DNA from: Limnephilus marmoratus
Taxonomy: Eukaryota > Arthropoda > Insecta > Trichoptera > Limnephilidae
NCBI GenBank assembly: GCA_917880885.1
Contig: OU862934.1
Location: 29,248,734 to 29,312,733 of the forward strand
Length of the DNA stretch: 64,000 nucleotides
Direction: 5' to 3'
Shown here: one piece after another, positions 1 to 11,719 of the stretch
Numbering within the stretch: the first letter of the stretch is position 1
Layout: each line of letters begins with the position of its first letter
Translations under genes and position numbers: made by a program
Notes under the pieces: model-generated
Told to the model about the DNA's origin: nothing
Databases searched by the model: none
What the model saw: the letters and a program-made list of their open reading frames with translations, nothing else

Positions 1-3000
1 TTACGACGAACCAATCTTAACCCAGATTTGTTCCCCTTATATGAGATCCTTGGAGATTTTAATGCACATTCCCCTTCTTGGGGTAGCGAAATAACAAATC
101 GTTCTGGCCGCAATCTTTTAAATTTTATTGATACCCATAACCTATGTTTTTTTAATGACGGATCTCCAACCAGATTCACCCCCCCTCATCAACGGAAAAG
201 TGCTGTTGATTTATCTCTTTGTTCGTATTCGTTAGCATCTAAATGCTCTTGGGACATCCTAAACGATCCCCTCTCTAGTGATCATTTCCCAATTATAATC
301 CGATTCCACCATCAATCTTACACTTATCCCCCCCCAGTTAAAAATAATCTCAAATTTAGAATAAAAGATGCGAATTGGAGCACTTTCTCTTCTGAACTAG
401 ATAACCTTATTAATTTAACAAAATCGTCCCCGGGAGACATCAGAATGCAATGTGAGATGTTTCCTTCTATGGTTATAAATGCAGCAGAAAAATCCATCCC
501 GAAATGCAATGCGAACATTAAAATAAAACACTCTACTCCGTGGTGGGACGAGGAATGCACTCGCTCCGTCAACTCTCGTAAAAAAGCAATTTGCTCTTTT
601 CGTAAGTGTATGTCACTAGAAAATTTTTTAGCAGTTAAAAAAGCCCAGGCGGAAACCAAACGAATTTTGAAAAATAAAAAACGTGCTGGATGGCGGAAGT
701 TCTGTGAGAACCTGTCTCCGGAAACTCCCCAGTCTTCAGTTTGGTCTAGCTTAAAAAAATTCGGATCATCGTATTCTCCGCCGAGAATCAAACATATATC
801 AGAAGAAATTCTTATAGGATTTGCGGATAAAATAGCCCCCCCATCGGTGGCCGGATGTGAAGAAATGCCTTCTGTTAAGCCATATCCATCTCATTCTAAC
901 TGGCTAGATGCTCCTTTCTCCATTGATGAGATGAAACGAGTAATAAGAGCCCTTTCTGACTCTGCTCCGGGTCCCGATGGAATACTTAATAGTTTAATTA
1001 AATCATTTTCTGATATGGCGGTTGAATATTTCTTATCTCTTATTAATAAAATGTTTGAAACAGGACTAATTCCGGAGGATTGGAAAACTCAAAAAATCAT
1101 TCCCATTTTAAAACCTGGAAAGAATCCATCTGAAATTTCGTCTTATCGGCCTATTGCTCTTTCATCATGTTTGATGAAAGTAGCGGAGCGTTTGATGAGG
1201 AACAGATTAGAGTGGTTTGTTGAAAGTCAAGATATTATCTCACCAAATCAGTATGGTTTTCGGAAAAAGAAATCTACAATGGATAATTTAAGTTTGTTCA
1301 CAACTGATATCCGAGTTTCTCAATCCCTAAATTCTTATACATTGGCCACATTCCTTGACCTTTCATCAGCTTACGATGATGTTTTACTGAATGTTTTGAA
1401 AGAAAAGCTAATTAAAAAACAATTCCCCCCGAAATTGGTCCAATTTATTATTAATTTGCTCTCAGATAGGTCCATTATTATTGAGTCTTCCTCTAAATGC
1501 TTAAGGCGCAAACTATGAAGAGGTTTGCCCCAGGGTTCTGTTATAAGTCCTCTGTTGTTTAATATTTATATAAGCGACCTAGACTCAGTAATTCCTTTTT
1601 CTATCAAGCGACTTTACTTTGCGGATGATATTCTTATATATTTGTTACATAAAAATATTATTCTTGCAGCTAAGGAAATGAATTTGGCTTTACAATATAT
1701 TAAAAGATGGTTGTCAATAAATGGGATGAATCTGGCGGCATCTAAAACAAGGGTCGTGGCTTTCACGCGCAAAAGAAAAATTCCCCACTTCTCAATACAA
1801 ACCGCTACTCAAATCAAATTCCTTGGTCTTCTTTTGAACCATAAACTTTCCTGGCTTCCACACATTCAGATAATTTCTACAAAGTGTGAAAAGGGACTTA
1901 ATATGATGCGAGCAGTTTCCAGAGTATGGTGGGGATCTCATCCTTCCACTCTTAAATTAATGTATAATTCCCTAGTTCGGAGCCACTTGGATTATGGCTC
2001 TTTCCTTTTTGATCCACTCCCTAAATATTTAGATAAGAAAATGGAAAGAATTCAATCAAAAGCCCTCAGAATGATTATTGGAGCTATGAAATCTTCTCCA
2101 ATTAATGCACTTCAGGTAGAATGTGGGGAGCCTCCATTATATTTCAGAAGGCAATTCCTTGCTAATAAATATATTTTCAAGGCTTTATCATTATCACTTC
2201 ATCCTATTAAACAAAGTCTTAATCGGTTAAGTGTTAATTTGAATTCTAACAAAAGATTGAGAGAAATACAATGTTTTCCTCTCCTAATTAAAAGTTTTCA
2301 TCTCTATAATTCTCTATCATCTTCCCTTCAATACCTTCAAGAAGTTCCCAATCTCCCTATATACAATATTCCATTTAAGGCTATCACTTTTATGCCGAAA
2401 ACAATAACATCAGTCTTTCAGAAGAATATTTTATCTTCCCCAAATAAATTTAAAAATGTGGATGATTGTTTTAAATGCATTGTGGCTTCAAAATTCCGTG
2501 GATTTTCCATCCTTTACACTGATGGTTCCAAATTTGAAAATAAAAGATGTGGAGCATCGATATATAGTCCAGAATTCAACATCAATCTCACTTATAAATT
2601 ACCGAAAGAAGCTTCCATATTTACAGCTAAATGCTTTGCAATTGAACAAGCGCTAAATCAAATCCAGGTTCTCAACATTCATCGAGCCTTACTATGTACT
2701 GATTCGCTAAGTGCTCTAACTAAAATTAGGTCAAATATTCTATGTTATCCGGAAGACAATATTATATGTAAAATAAAAAATCTTCTCAATTCTCTAAGTG
2801 AATCTGGGTTTGAGACGATATTGGCCTGGGTCCCTGCCCATTTGGGTATCGAGGGTAATGAGATGGCCGATTTTCTCGCCAAATCTGGTTCAGATTCCGG
2901 AACTATCCCACTAAATTTTAGAATTCCTATCTCCGATGTCTTCCCGATTCTTAAATCCAACATGACTCGTGCCTGGGAAGAAAATTGGGCAGTCTCCAAA

Positions 3001-3375
3001 ATAAGAACTGGATCTTTCTATGCTGGAATTCAAAACCATATCCCTGCTAAGCCATGGTTTCACGGTAAAAAACTTTCAAAACGATTCATTTTATGTATTT
3101 CGAGAATGAGAATTGGTCACTGTTCAATTGCATCTCACTTGTCTAGAATTAGAGTTTTAGATGATCCGGTCTGCCAGTGCGGTGTGGAAGAGGAAACCCT
3201 CGACCACGTTTTCTTTAACTGTAAAAACCATTCATCTTTCAAGAACATATACCGCCGGCTTATTAAAATCACACACCAGTCCCCCCTTAACATTTCATAC
3301 CTTTTATCTCTTAACAATTCTCGTGTTCATACAGCTTTATGTAAGTTTATTAACCTGAATGAATTCAATATTTAA
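1..3375 (+). pseudogene. LINE ORF2: endonuclease (partial), RT, RNase H, CCHC
   Basis: One reading frame is open from base 1 to the stop after 3372 except for a single TGA at 1516-1518, just before the RT motif GLPQGSVISPLLF. Visible motifs in order: endonuclease GDFNAHSPSWG near base 55 and SDHFPI near 279; RT SAPGPDG, SYRPIALSS, QYGFRKKKST; then after the stop the catalytic FADD near 1620; RNase H with YTDGS, an E in AIEQAL, CTDSLSAL and PAHLGIEGNEMADFLA, so all four acidic positions are present; and a terminal Cys/His cluster (CQCG...DHVFFNC). The protein would reverse-transcribe the element RNA at a nicked target. The only visible lesion is the one nonsense codon, suggesting a fairly young copy. 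The start lies upstream of the window. Confidence 0.88.
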
Positions 3376-3658
3376 TTTGTTTTAGTGATCTAAATGTGTC
3401 CAATATTTAATTTGTTTTATTATTTTCCCAATAGATTAACCGAATTTTTTTATCCACTTTAACTATTACCGGCACAAAGCACTCTTTTCAGGGTGAATTG
3501 CCTGAAACCAAAAAAAAAAATGTTTTTTATTAGAAATGTATTAGAAAAGTTCTCCACAACACAGGTGAACACCTAGCGCGGAGGACAATGTACCGACTAT
3601 ATCTTTGTGATTTTAATATATTATGAATAAATCAATTTAAAAAAAGAAAAAAAAAAAT
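1..3658 (+). mobile_element. I/LOA-type non-LTR retrotransposon, cut by window edge
   Basis: The element enters from the left edge inside its endonuclease domain and runs through reverse transcriptase and RNase H to an A-rich 3' end. After the coding region there is a ~280-bp 3' UTR with AATAAA at 3626-3631 and an A-rich tail at about 3639-3658. An RNase H domain after the RT is typical of the I/LOA/R1 group of LINEs; I cannot place the clade more exactly. No target-site duplication can be checked because the 5' end is outside the window. Confidence 0.88.
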
Positions 3659-3659
3659 A

Positions 3660-4140
3660 ACCATCTAATTTTTTACATATTAAATTTTTGAATGCAAACA
3701 TAAAATTTTTTTTAAATTGCTCACCATTCGTTTTTTTTTAGTTGTGTAAGATAAGGTCTGTGTTTGGTGTAGGTCGGCCACTTTGTGTGATACTGTATGC
3801 AATTGAATTGGTTTTTGTTTTGTTTAGGGTAAGAATGTTATTATTTAGCCAATTTTTGACCACCGATAAACTTTTTTCGGCCTTCGAATATACCTCATTC
3901 CATGTTTCTGCCTGGCAGTGAAGTACAGTATCGTCAGCAAATGTTACGATTTGACCGTAATATACAAACCAATTTTGACAAATAAGTACCTATAGACAAA
4001 ATATTACAAAGGGTGGTGATTAATTATGTAAAGGTATCATAAAAAGCAACAACGCAAGACAACACTTTTTTATAAAATTCATTTTGGTAATTAGTATTAC
4101 AATAATATCAAAGTTTTCAAATTACTGAAATAATAATAAT
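3660..4140. other. No gene seen
   Basis: AT-rich intergenic sequence after the LINE tail. I see no open frame, tRNA or repeat that recurs in the window. Confidence 0.5.
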
Positions 4141-4262
4141 ACGAGAGGTCTGGGTTCGGGTCCCAGTTGCGACCATTGTCTTTTTCTGTTTTAATGTGTC
4201 TTGTTCTCTTTCATATTTTTATTTAGATTATTATTGTTATCTTCTTCTTCAGTGATATATTA
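4141..4262 (+). repeat. SINE-like repeat, family 2, with B-box-like motif
   Basis: The stretch begins with GGTTCGGGTCCC (4153-4164), close to a pol III B box, followed by a T-rich body. The body from about 4160 is repeated at 52505-52612 (shared TGTCTTGTTCTCTTTCATAT). Two dispersed copies plus a B-box-like head suggest a tRNA-derived SINE. No A box is clear. Confidence 0.45.
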
Positions 4263-4596
4263 CATTGATGGGAATAACCTTCAAAAGTTATAAAATGAGA
4301 ATTTTTCTTATAAAAAAATTTGTAATAATGTTTTGTTTTTTTTTTTTTATTTATTTAAAATATTATACTGTAATAGGTAGGTAACTACTTTGCTGTTGAA
4401 TTATTCTTCACACAATTTTTTCCAAATTTGAAAATGATAATTAAATTCAAAGCAAATTTGAGTTCATTGAACGTGAATACTTTTATGCAGAAATAACGCT
4501 CTTCATAATTAGACATTAGTGTGTTTGATGAAACTTTTGCACTTTAAAGCGTATCTGAATTCTGCACAAAATCAGTTCCAATTTTGAAAACGAAGT

Positions 4597-4750
4597 ATTT
4601 TTTTTTAAGAAATAAAATCTCCTACTACCACCAGAGTAAGCGGAAAATGCTGCTTGTGTCTTAATGAAGGATTTAGCCAGTCGAGGAAATGAATACGAGA
4701 AGCCTGGGTGGGACTCAAACGCGAAGCCAACTCAGCCACTGACTCTGAAA
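4597..4750 (-). mobile_element. tRNA-derived SINE, family 1 (copy 1)
   Basis: Read on the minus strand this has a tRNA-like head (AGTCAGTGGCTGAGTTGG, A-box-like, then a B-box-like GTATTCATTTCC), a body containing ACTGGCTAAATCC and GGTGGTAGTAGGAGATTTTA, and an A-rich tail. The same order of segments appears on the plus strand at 32828-32975, where the B box is GTGTTCGATTCC. Two alignable copies in opposite orientation, flanked by unrelated DNA, support a mobile SINE. Confidence 0.65.
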
Positions 4751-4759
4751 AAAAAACTC

Positions 4760-5075
4760 CCACATCACGTGTTTTTTTTTTTCACTGAATTACTTATTTA
4801 ATTTCTAAAAAAAGTTAATGCTTTTACCTGTGACGTTCCTACTTTTAATGCCATTAATACATCTAAACTTTTATAAGTTGCCTCCCTACCACCCCATACC
4901 ACACCATTTATTTCCACCCCACCGGAGAGTGTGTAGTGTAAGTGTGTAGTGTGTAGAGATTCATACTTCAAATTCCGCATTGGATCCGCTCTATATCGAT
5001 TTACCGACGCGTTGAAAGCCTTTCATAATAAATCACGATATATCCACTAAATAAAATCCAAGAAGCACAGATACT
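4760..5075. other. No gene seen
   Basis: No recognisable element. The 60-codon minus frame here has no family features. Confidence 0.45.
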
Positions 5076-6333
5076 GATTACTAATGATTGGTCATTTAGA
5101 TCCGAAAATGACCATGACTGTTGTTACGACCGATATCAATGTCTGATCGCAAAACTCAAGCGGACTGTAAAACTTAAGTTGATGGACATTTGATAAGAGT
5201 TTTTCTTTATATCTCATGAGAGGAATATCAGATAGGAAAAGCCCTACATTTTAATTAAATGATACGCTGTTTCATCCACTGTCGTTTATCCAGGCTGGTA
5301 CAATTATCATCGGTTTCAGATATTTTATCTGGACGCGAATTTCGAAAGAAATCAATAATTGATGTTACGAGGGCATTACCACAAAAAACCAGAAATATGT
5401 CATTTTCAAATCAGATTTTAGACGTATTGACTCTTTTCCACAAAAAATTATAAATGGGTTTCGAAAGATTGTTCTTTTATCTAGCATTCGCATGTAATAA
5501 ATTGTGAGAATTTTTAAAAATAAGGTTTTTTCAAAAATGATTTTGTTTATACCACACCCATTTCAAATAATATAATTATGCAGTAAAATAAATCAATACA
5601 TTATCTAGCAAACGCATGTTTTAGAATTTTAATTTTAGTTTCAATAAAATCATTAAAAATTATGTACGTACATGTGTTTCTTGACGAAAATTGGTCCATT
5701 TGTGTATTTATTTGCGCACTTACAAACTAATATATTTAAGATTTTTTTAACATTCTTATTAAATTTAGAAATTATTAAAAAATGATAAATACTTATAATC
5801 AAAAAATAACTACAAAAGTACATTATTTTAATAGTTTCATCATCACGCCTTTCAGCATTTTTGGATGAAGGTATAAATTAAAGCTAATTTGAATTGAAAT
5901 AAATTCGATATTGAGTTAAAATTTAAAAAAGCTGGTACGGAGAATAATTAATCTTTCTCATTGTAACCGCCCTGCACGATCGTAAGAACAACTTTCGACG
6001 AAATGTGGATCTTCGTCCGCTGTCTGGTTAAACGCTCTTAAGAGTAGCGCGACAATATTTCAACGGCCCATATGAGTATTTTAACAACGATTGTGCAATA
6101 CTATTTCGCTCTGGATAAGTAGGTAAGAATTGTAATCATCTTCTCATTGCTTGTTTATTCTTCAAACTAGGACTTTGTAGGACAATGGGAAATGAATAAC
6201 AACGATAGGACCTTGGACATGGACAATGGATTAGTCCCAAAGCTGTTTCAACAAAATTCATGTACTAAATATCTCAAAACCTTTAAAAAAATGCCTTTTC
6301 CTGCGAGAAATTTAATTTTCTTAAATTAGAATT
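5076..6333 (+). repeat. Repeat family A, copy 1, split by a MITE
   Basis: The two outer parts (5076-5370 and about 6046-6333) align in order with the uninterrupted copy at 7727-8312. Shared blocks include CTCAAGCGGACTGT, GACGCGAATTTCGA, GCGACAATATTTCAAC and GGACATGGACAATGGATTAG. The central 650 bp are a family B MITE. I see no coding potential and cannot assign a class. Confidence 0.7.
5387..6029 (+). mobile_element. MITE family B, copy 1, inserted in family A
   Basis: Begins AACCAGAAATATGTC and ends TGTCTGGTT, a short terminal inverted repeat (AACCAG/CTGGTT). The same sequence recurs at 18712-19370 (plus), 19604-20890 (minus, itself interrupted) and partly at 26470-26938. It is non-coding and AT-rich. 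Class is uncertain. Confidence 0.65.
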
Positions 6334-6424
6334 TTTTTATATTTTTATTGAAAGAATGGTTAATATAGTTCAACAAAAAGTCCTGCTAAGCCAATTGAAT
6401 TGGCTTGTCAACAGGTGCTTATAG

Positions 6425-7227
6425 TTTAGTTACATATATATGCCCTCGAACCCATCATTAAAGCACAAAAACTAATAATAAAAATAATTCTTAAACTTCC
6501 TCTCACTACCAGCACTGATACGATCTTCAATACTTTCAACGTTATGGACATTAAACAGCTCTACGCAAAATCCATCTTACTTTATTTACATAAAAACAAC
6601 AAAATCCTATACAAACCAACACAAATGATACACAATACACGAGCCAAAAATAAAGAACTTCTCCAAACTCCCTTTTCTAAAACCACCTTTGGACAAAAAC
6701 ACTTTAAATACATAGCTTGCAAACTATACAATACACTTCCAGCCACGATTAGACAAACCGAATCAAAGACCAAATACAAACAAGATTTAAAGAAATGGAT
6801 TATAAGTATTGGACGCCACACTACTGCTAACATCTGCAAAATAGAGTACAAATAGACAGAATTACCATCTCACGTATGTCCTTACCCTTATTAAAGAACT
6901 TAAAATAGTAAAATCCTATTTGTATAATATAACTTCCTATATAGACTCGAAAGGATTTACTACTTTATTCATCTCTTCCTTCACCTATATAATGCTCCCT
7001 TTATGATATTAACCCTCAATCTTAATCATCTTTCTGTTTGAATTGTATAAATCAGTATGTATCTTACCTTAAATATTCTCATGTTGTAATTAAATATTCT
7101 TATGTATGATACTCATTTATGTACCTCTACGCCTGTCTCAACACAGGTATTCCCTAGTGAGACAGGCATCGAATAATGTTATGTAAACATACCTTTTATA
7201 GATAAATAAATAAATAAATAAATAAAT
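6425..7227 (+). mobile_element. 5'-truncated LINE 3' end with (AAAT)n tail
   Basis: A C-terminal RT remnant (6430-6855) is followed by a ~340-bp 3' UTR containing an inverted repeat around GCCTGTCTCAACACAGG and GAGACAGGC (7130-7168), ending in a TAAATAAATAAA tract (7203-7227). Tails of 4-bp repeats are typical of some CR1/Jockey-group LINEs. Confidence 0.7.
6430..6855 (+). pseudogene. LINE RT C-terminal fragment
   Basis: The frame is open upstream of the ATG at 6544 and reads EPIIKAQKLIIKIILKLPL followed by the region containing YAKSILLYLHKN, HNTRAK and KYIACKLYNTLPATI. This is the region after the RT catalytic core in CR1/Jockey-type LINEs, ending in the common Y-N-x-L-P motif. The catalytic domain itself is absent, so this is a dead 5'-truncated copy. 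Confidence 0.7.
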
Positions 7228-7315
7228 ATACATTTTACAAAAGTTATAATTTACATCTTATATCTACAGATTCAACATTTTTTTCATGCATATCAATACA
7301 AATATTTTTTTCCGA

Positions 7316-7726
7316 TTACCAATTTTTCACCATATATTTTACCTTATGCATAGAATTACATTGCTTTATAGTGTCAGGTAACAAATTAAATATCTTCGGT
7401 ATGATGTATTCAAACGTTCTCTGTCCGTACTTATTATTAAATTTCGGAACTATTAACCCGTCGTTGCGCGTGAATCTAGTGCTGTATTTATGATCTAATT
7501 TCTCTTTATGCTGCGGGGTAAATATATGCTGAATTATAATTTTGTGCCATAGTATTGCTTTAACAGGTAAAATTTTGGCACTCTGAAACAGCAACGGTGT
7601 ATTATATCTTTGTTTGAAAATATTAGGGACGACTAATAATTTTACAATTGCGTTTTGTACAACTTGGACTTGTTTCAGATTGGTTAAAGTAGTTTTTCCC
7701 CATATTGTAAATCCATATCTTATAAT
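7316..7726 (-). pseudogene. LINE RT C-terminal fragment (minus)
   Basis: On the minus strand the protein reads YGFTIWGKTTLTNLKQVQ, then VVQNAIVKLL, and later FEYIIPKIFNLLPDTIKQ. These match the thumb/C-terminal region of a CR1/Jockey-group RT, similar in layout to the 6430-6855 fragment but a different sequence. The N-terminal limit coincides with the start of family A copy 2, so that repeat may mark a truncation or insertion point. No YADD core is present. Confidence 0.7.
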
Positions 7727-8312
7727 GATTACTAACGATTGGTCATTTAGAATGACCATGTCCGTTATTATGACCAACATCAATGCCCGATGGCAAAACT
7801 CAAGCGGACTGTCAAACTTAAGTTGGTGGACATTTAATTGAGTTTTTCTTTATATCACACGACAGGAAAATAAGACAGGAAAAGCCCTACCTTTTAATTA
7901 AGTGATCTGCTTTTTCATCCACTGCAGTTTATCCAGGTTGATACATTAACACTGTCAGTTTCAGACAATTTATCCGGACGCGAATTTCGAGAAAAATCAA
8001 TAATTGAAGTAAACAGTAACGCGACAATATTTCAACTGCCCATTTGAGTATTTTAACAACGATTGTGCAATACTATTTCGCTCTGGACAAGTAGGTAAGA
8101 ATTGTAATCATCTTCTCATTGCTTGTTTATTCTTCAAACTAGGGCTTTGTAGGACAATGGGAAATGAATAACAATGAAAGGACCTTGGACATGGACAATG
8201 GATTAGTCCCAAAGCTGTTTCAACAAAATTCATGTACTTAATATCTCAAAACCTTTAAAGAAATGCCTCACTCCAATTATATGAGGAATTAAATTTTCTT
8301 AAATTAGAAAAA
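7727..8312 (+). repeat. Repeat family A, copy 2 (uninterrupted)
   Basis: The continuous reference copy of the repeat split at 5076-6333. It carries the same blocks in the same order. No ORF or terminal inverted repeat is clear. Confidence 0.7.
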
Positions 8313-8643
8313 ATAAGACAATATACTTGAATTTTTATACAAATTCATTCAAACTTGAAACCTTTTATTGTCATATTAAAGTTTCTGATAGACGTTATTT
8401 AAGGAGTCATAAAACATTTTATATTGATTTGTTTAACCCTTCAAAATTCGGGCTTATTTTGTTAGTAGGTAAAATTAATCCTGCTCAAAAAAATCTACAT
8501 AAATTGAATATTTGTGAAAGCATCTAAAAACTAAAAAAAAGCTGGTGATGAAATATGCTTTCAAATTGTATTAGTAGAAATAATCACGTAATTTTTTGAA
8601 TATGAAATTTTTGATCGCAAACTTTAAAATGTTTAAAAAATGG
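8313..8643. other. No gene seen
   Basis: AT-rich. A 66-codon plus frame (8327-8527) has no recognisable motif and its composition is that of the surroundings. Confidence 0.45.
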
Positions 8644-8651
8644 CTCACAAG

Positions 8652-9386
8652 CATAGACATATGAATATTAATAGACCAGAACATAAAGGTGAGGGGAAGA
8701 AACCAACTACAGCGGGGCGCAGAGCGGGAAGATGAATTCGGTGATATGTGATTCGTCAATAACTCAATCTGAGAATATGTGGGCATCTCGCATTATAATA
8801 TCACCATTTAGTTCTTAAAAGTTAACTCTGCTCTTTCATTAATAGACCTTTTTACATGGGAGCGCGAATTGTTCGCCGCGAAATGAACAAATTTACAAAT
8901 TCCAAATACAGCAAAGTAAAGTTCGCCTATTTTCATAGTCCAATATTTTGTTGACGTATTTAGTTAAGACACTTTTACAAATGTTTCATAATTTACTTAC
9001 CCCACAAAACAGCGACGAGCATACGCCATGTGTTTCGAGTGATAGTGTGTGTTACAAAAACGACCATATTATGTGATCTGAATAAGCTTATAATAAAGTA
9101 AAATAATGCTTTCCTATGGAATGTAATACGACAATTGGGTTTATTCTCTTTCTTACTTCTATTTTTACACGTTTTCAAAACACAAGCCACTATTTTTGCC
9201 GTGTTATTTCGTAAAATGCGACGATGAGTGCTCGACGCTGGCTGGCAGAAGAATGATGACATTACATTTTTTAGATTCACGCGAAGCCATACTCGATCCC
9301 AGTCGGTTCCAATGGAACCGGTATGGGGAGGGGGAAATAATACGCTTTTATCGCTTAGGGCAGGTCTATTAATATTCATGTCTATG
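8652..9386. mobile_element. hAT-like MITE with 8-bp target duplication
   Basis: Left end CATAGACATATGAATATTAA and right end (read inward) CATAGACATGAATATTAATA form a ~25-bp terminal inverted repeat with a 2-base indel. The repeat is flanked by CTCACAAG on both sides (8644-8651 and 9387-9394). An 8-bp duplication with short TIRs is the hAT signature; the 735-bp interior has no transposase frame. Confidence 0.65.
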
Positions 9387-9394
9387 CTCACAAG

Positions 9395-9818
9395 TTTTTT
9401 CTACACGAAAAAACACACACATATTTTATTAGACAAATGCATTACATACATTATTACCACAGTTATTAAAAATTTCACAAAGTTGCATAATTATTTTTCA
9501 AATTGTATAAAGAATTAAATAATTTTAATAAAGGTGTACATAAAAATTATTTTGGGGTTAATTTTTAGACTTGAATATAAAGCGTGGTGTTTTCTATATC
9601 CAATTCCGCTTATTTCATACTTCTCACTATGTTCACCATCACTATAAGGGAGATACAATGATTTCTACGAAACCAACCTATTATAAACGGGTTAATAGCA
9701 ATATTGACTATGTCAATCCAATGTCTCGAATGTGCTTGTATAATGCCACAGAATATGACGAAATAGACAGTAAGCCTCGTAGATACATAAAAACACCTCG
9801 TGCTAATTTTATTACCTA
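9395..9818. other. No supported gene; one 83-codon ORF
   Basis: The plus frame 9571-9822 starts with ATG only after 9657 and ends in the terminal CTAG of the adjoining Helitron. It has no family motif, so I do not call it a gene. Confidence 0.4.
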
Positions 9819-10376
9819 CTAGCTGGTCCCGGCATGCGTTGCTATGCCATTTAATAAAGAAATTGTTTCTCCCTGAGTGTCCTTTCCCATTCTTCCCGTT
9901 CAACCCTCCTCCCGCGTTCCATACATTCAATCCCAGTACATTAAGTTTTTAAACAGCCCGCGTGCCACCCTTTACAATTTTTATTCAAATTTCCATTTTT
10001 CATGTATATTAAATTTGGTACCTAACATAGGTACCTATTTAAAATATCTAAAATTCTTGATTCGATTCAAACTATTAAGGGAGTAATAGTTTAAATAAAT
10101 TTATCAACTTACAGATATTCAAAAATAGAATCCTGATTCAACAATCATTGTTTTGCAAAATGTCATTTTCGAACACGCGAACTGTCAAAAGTGCGATAGT
10201 CGTTAGATTTTCTGAAATTATCCAATTTTCCGTGCAATTTTCTTAATTTTTCTCTCCATTAGAACCATCCTCGTACTTCAAGGAATATTCTAAAAAAAAA
10301 ATTAGCGAAATCGGTTCAGATGCTCTCGAGATTTGCGCTTAGCAACACATTTAGCGATTAATTTTTATATATAAGA
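9819..10376 (-). mobile_element. Non-autonomous Helitron (minus)
   Basis: On the minus strand the element starts with TC (TCTTATATATAAAAATTAAT) and ends GGGACCAGCTAG, i.e. CTAG preceded by a GC-rich palindromic segment (GGCATGCG/CGCATGCC region). The flanks are A at the 5' side and T at the 3' side, the Helitron A/T insertion rule. Both ends match the copy at 44999-45733. No Rep/helicase frame is present. Confidence 0.8.
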
Positions 10377-10519
10377 TAAGCTAATAATATTAATAATAAT
10401 ATTAACACTTCTATTTGCCATAACATCATATTATGTTTGAACTAAAAGCTTGTAGGGGCGTGTAAATAGCCCCAGACACTAGGGAATACTACCCTATGTA
10501 ATTAATGAAAGATGAACTC

Positions 10520-10921
10520 TTCCCTATGTGACACAAAACAGATTATACAGCAATTCCAAAATCCTCAGTGAAAACAAAACAAAAACTCACTCTGAGAATG
10601 CAGCTCTCCACACGATGTCCAGCACAAACGACACTAGTTTCCTTCCCTTTCCTTCGACACTAGTTTCCTTGATTTTGCCAAGGCGGTAGTGCACAATCTC
10701 AACAGGTGTTTATCACAGGAAGGTAGTTCACACGCTGGATATGAATTTGCAAATTAATAGTACGTGCTAAAATCTCACAACAATAATTTAATTATGGGTT
10801 AATTATTTGATTATGACTGACATCTATTGGCTTTAACCAATACTCACGTCGGAAGTAATTGCTTGCCCCACAGAGGTCAGAAAATGCCTGAATTCACTGA
10901 ATTTCAATGTCACATAGGGAA
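10520..10921. mobile_element. Short TIR element, class unknown
   Basis: Perfect 14-bp terminal inverted repeats TTCCCTATGTGACA (10520-10533) and TGTCACATAGGGAA (10908-10921) bound 402 bp of non-coding DNA. I see no target duplication, so the superfamily is open. A partial extra copy of the end (ACCCTATGTAATTAATG) lies just outside at 10491-10507. Confidence 0.45.
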
Positions 10922-11719
10922 ATTCAATATAATACAACCACCATAGATGGCGCCCCCATGGTCCCATAGCATAAATCATTAATTTAAATGAGATTAATGC
11001 CCAAATGTATTTAAATATATTTTATGGCGCGTATCCAAGCTTTTAATTGGTTTATATTGCTTTATTATATCTTCTTTTTCTGTGTAATGTATACTTACAA
11101 TGCTTTCTATTTTATTTTGCTTATTATTGTTTCTGTTATTTGACTATTAGCATCTCCACCTAATAAAAATTAAAGAATTGATTTATGCATGCCGTTGCAA
11201 CATTTTTAATCGGACTTAAATGTTTATGCACATCCTAATGGCAGTTTTATTAATGTAATAATTCTTACCCAAGCCTCTCCCTTTCAATAAATAAAAAATT
11301 AAATAATGGTTTTCTAAGCATGGGGGCTCCCCTATTGATTGCGAAGCCAATGCATTGAAAAACGAGATATTCTTTAAAAGCCTTCACCTCTGACACATAT
11401 TGTAAAATGGCTCCCAAGTTCAATATTGTAAATAACGAGCGATTCGTAGTATATACTTATGCCCTTTAACTTTCAAATTCTGTGAAAAGACTGCTAAAAA
11501 GAATTGAGCTACGTTTTATTAGGTTTTTTATGGTTGTAAGAGAAGTGCTTTAAAAACGAAGAATAAATTTTAACATATCGGTAAAAATTCTTGAATCAAT
11601 ATCCATCCCAAACAACGTTTTATGCCTGAATTGTCGTCTCTCTTCAGATCAATACTGAGAGTAGAAACATTTAGTATCGCCATGATGTAGGACCACAATT
11701 CAGAATCAAAAACTATATT
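10922..11719. other. No gene seen
   Basis: AT-rich sequence with no ORF above about 50 codons and no repeat shared with the rest of the window. Confidence 0.45.

Noticed and set aside
9571..9822. 83-codon ORF
   Set aside because: Its stop codon is created by the terminal CTAG of the adjoining Helitron and no family motif is visible; likely chance.
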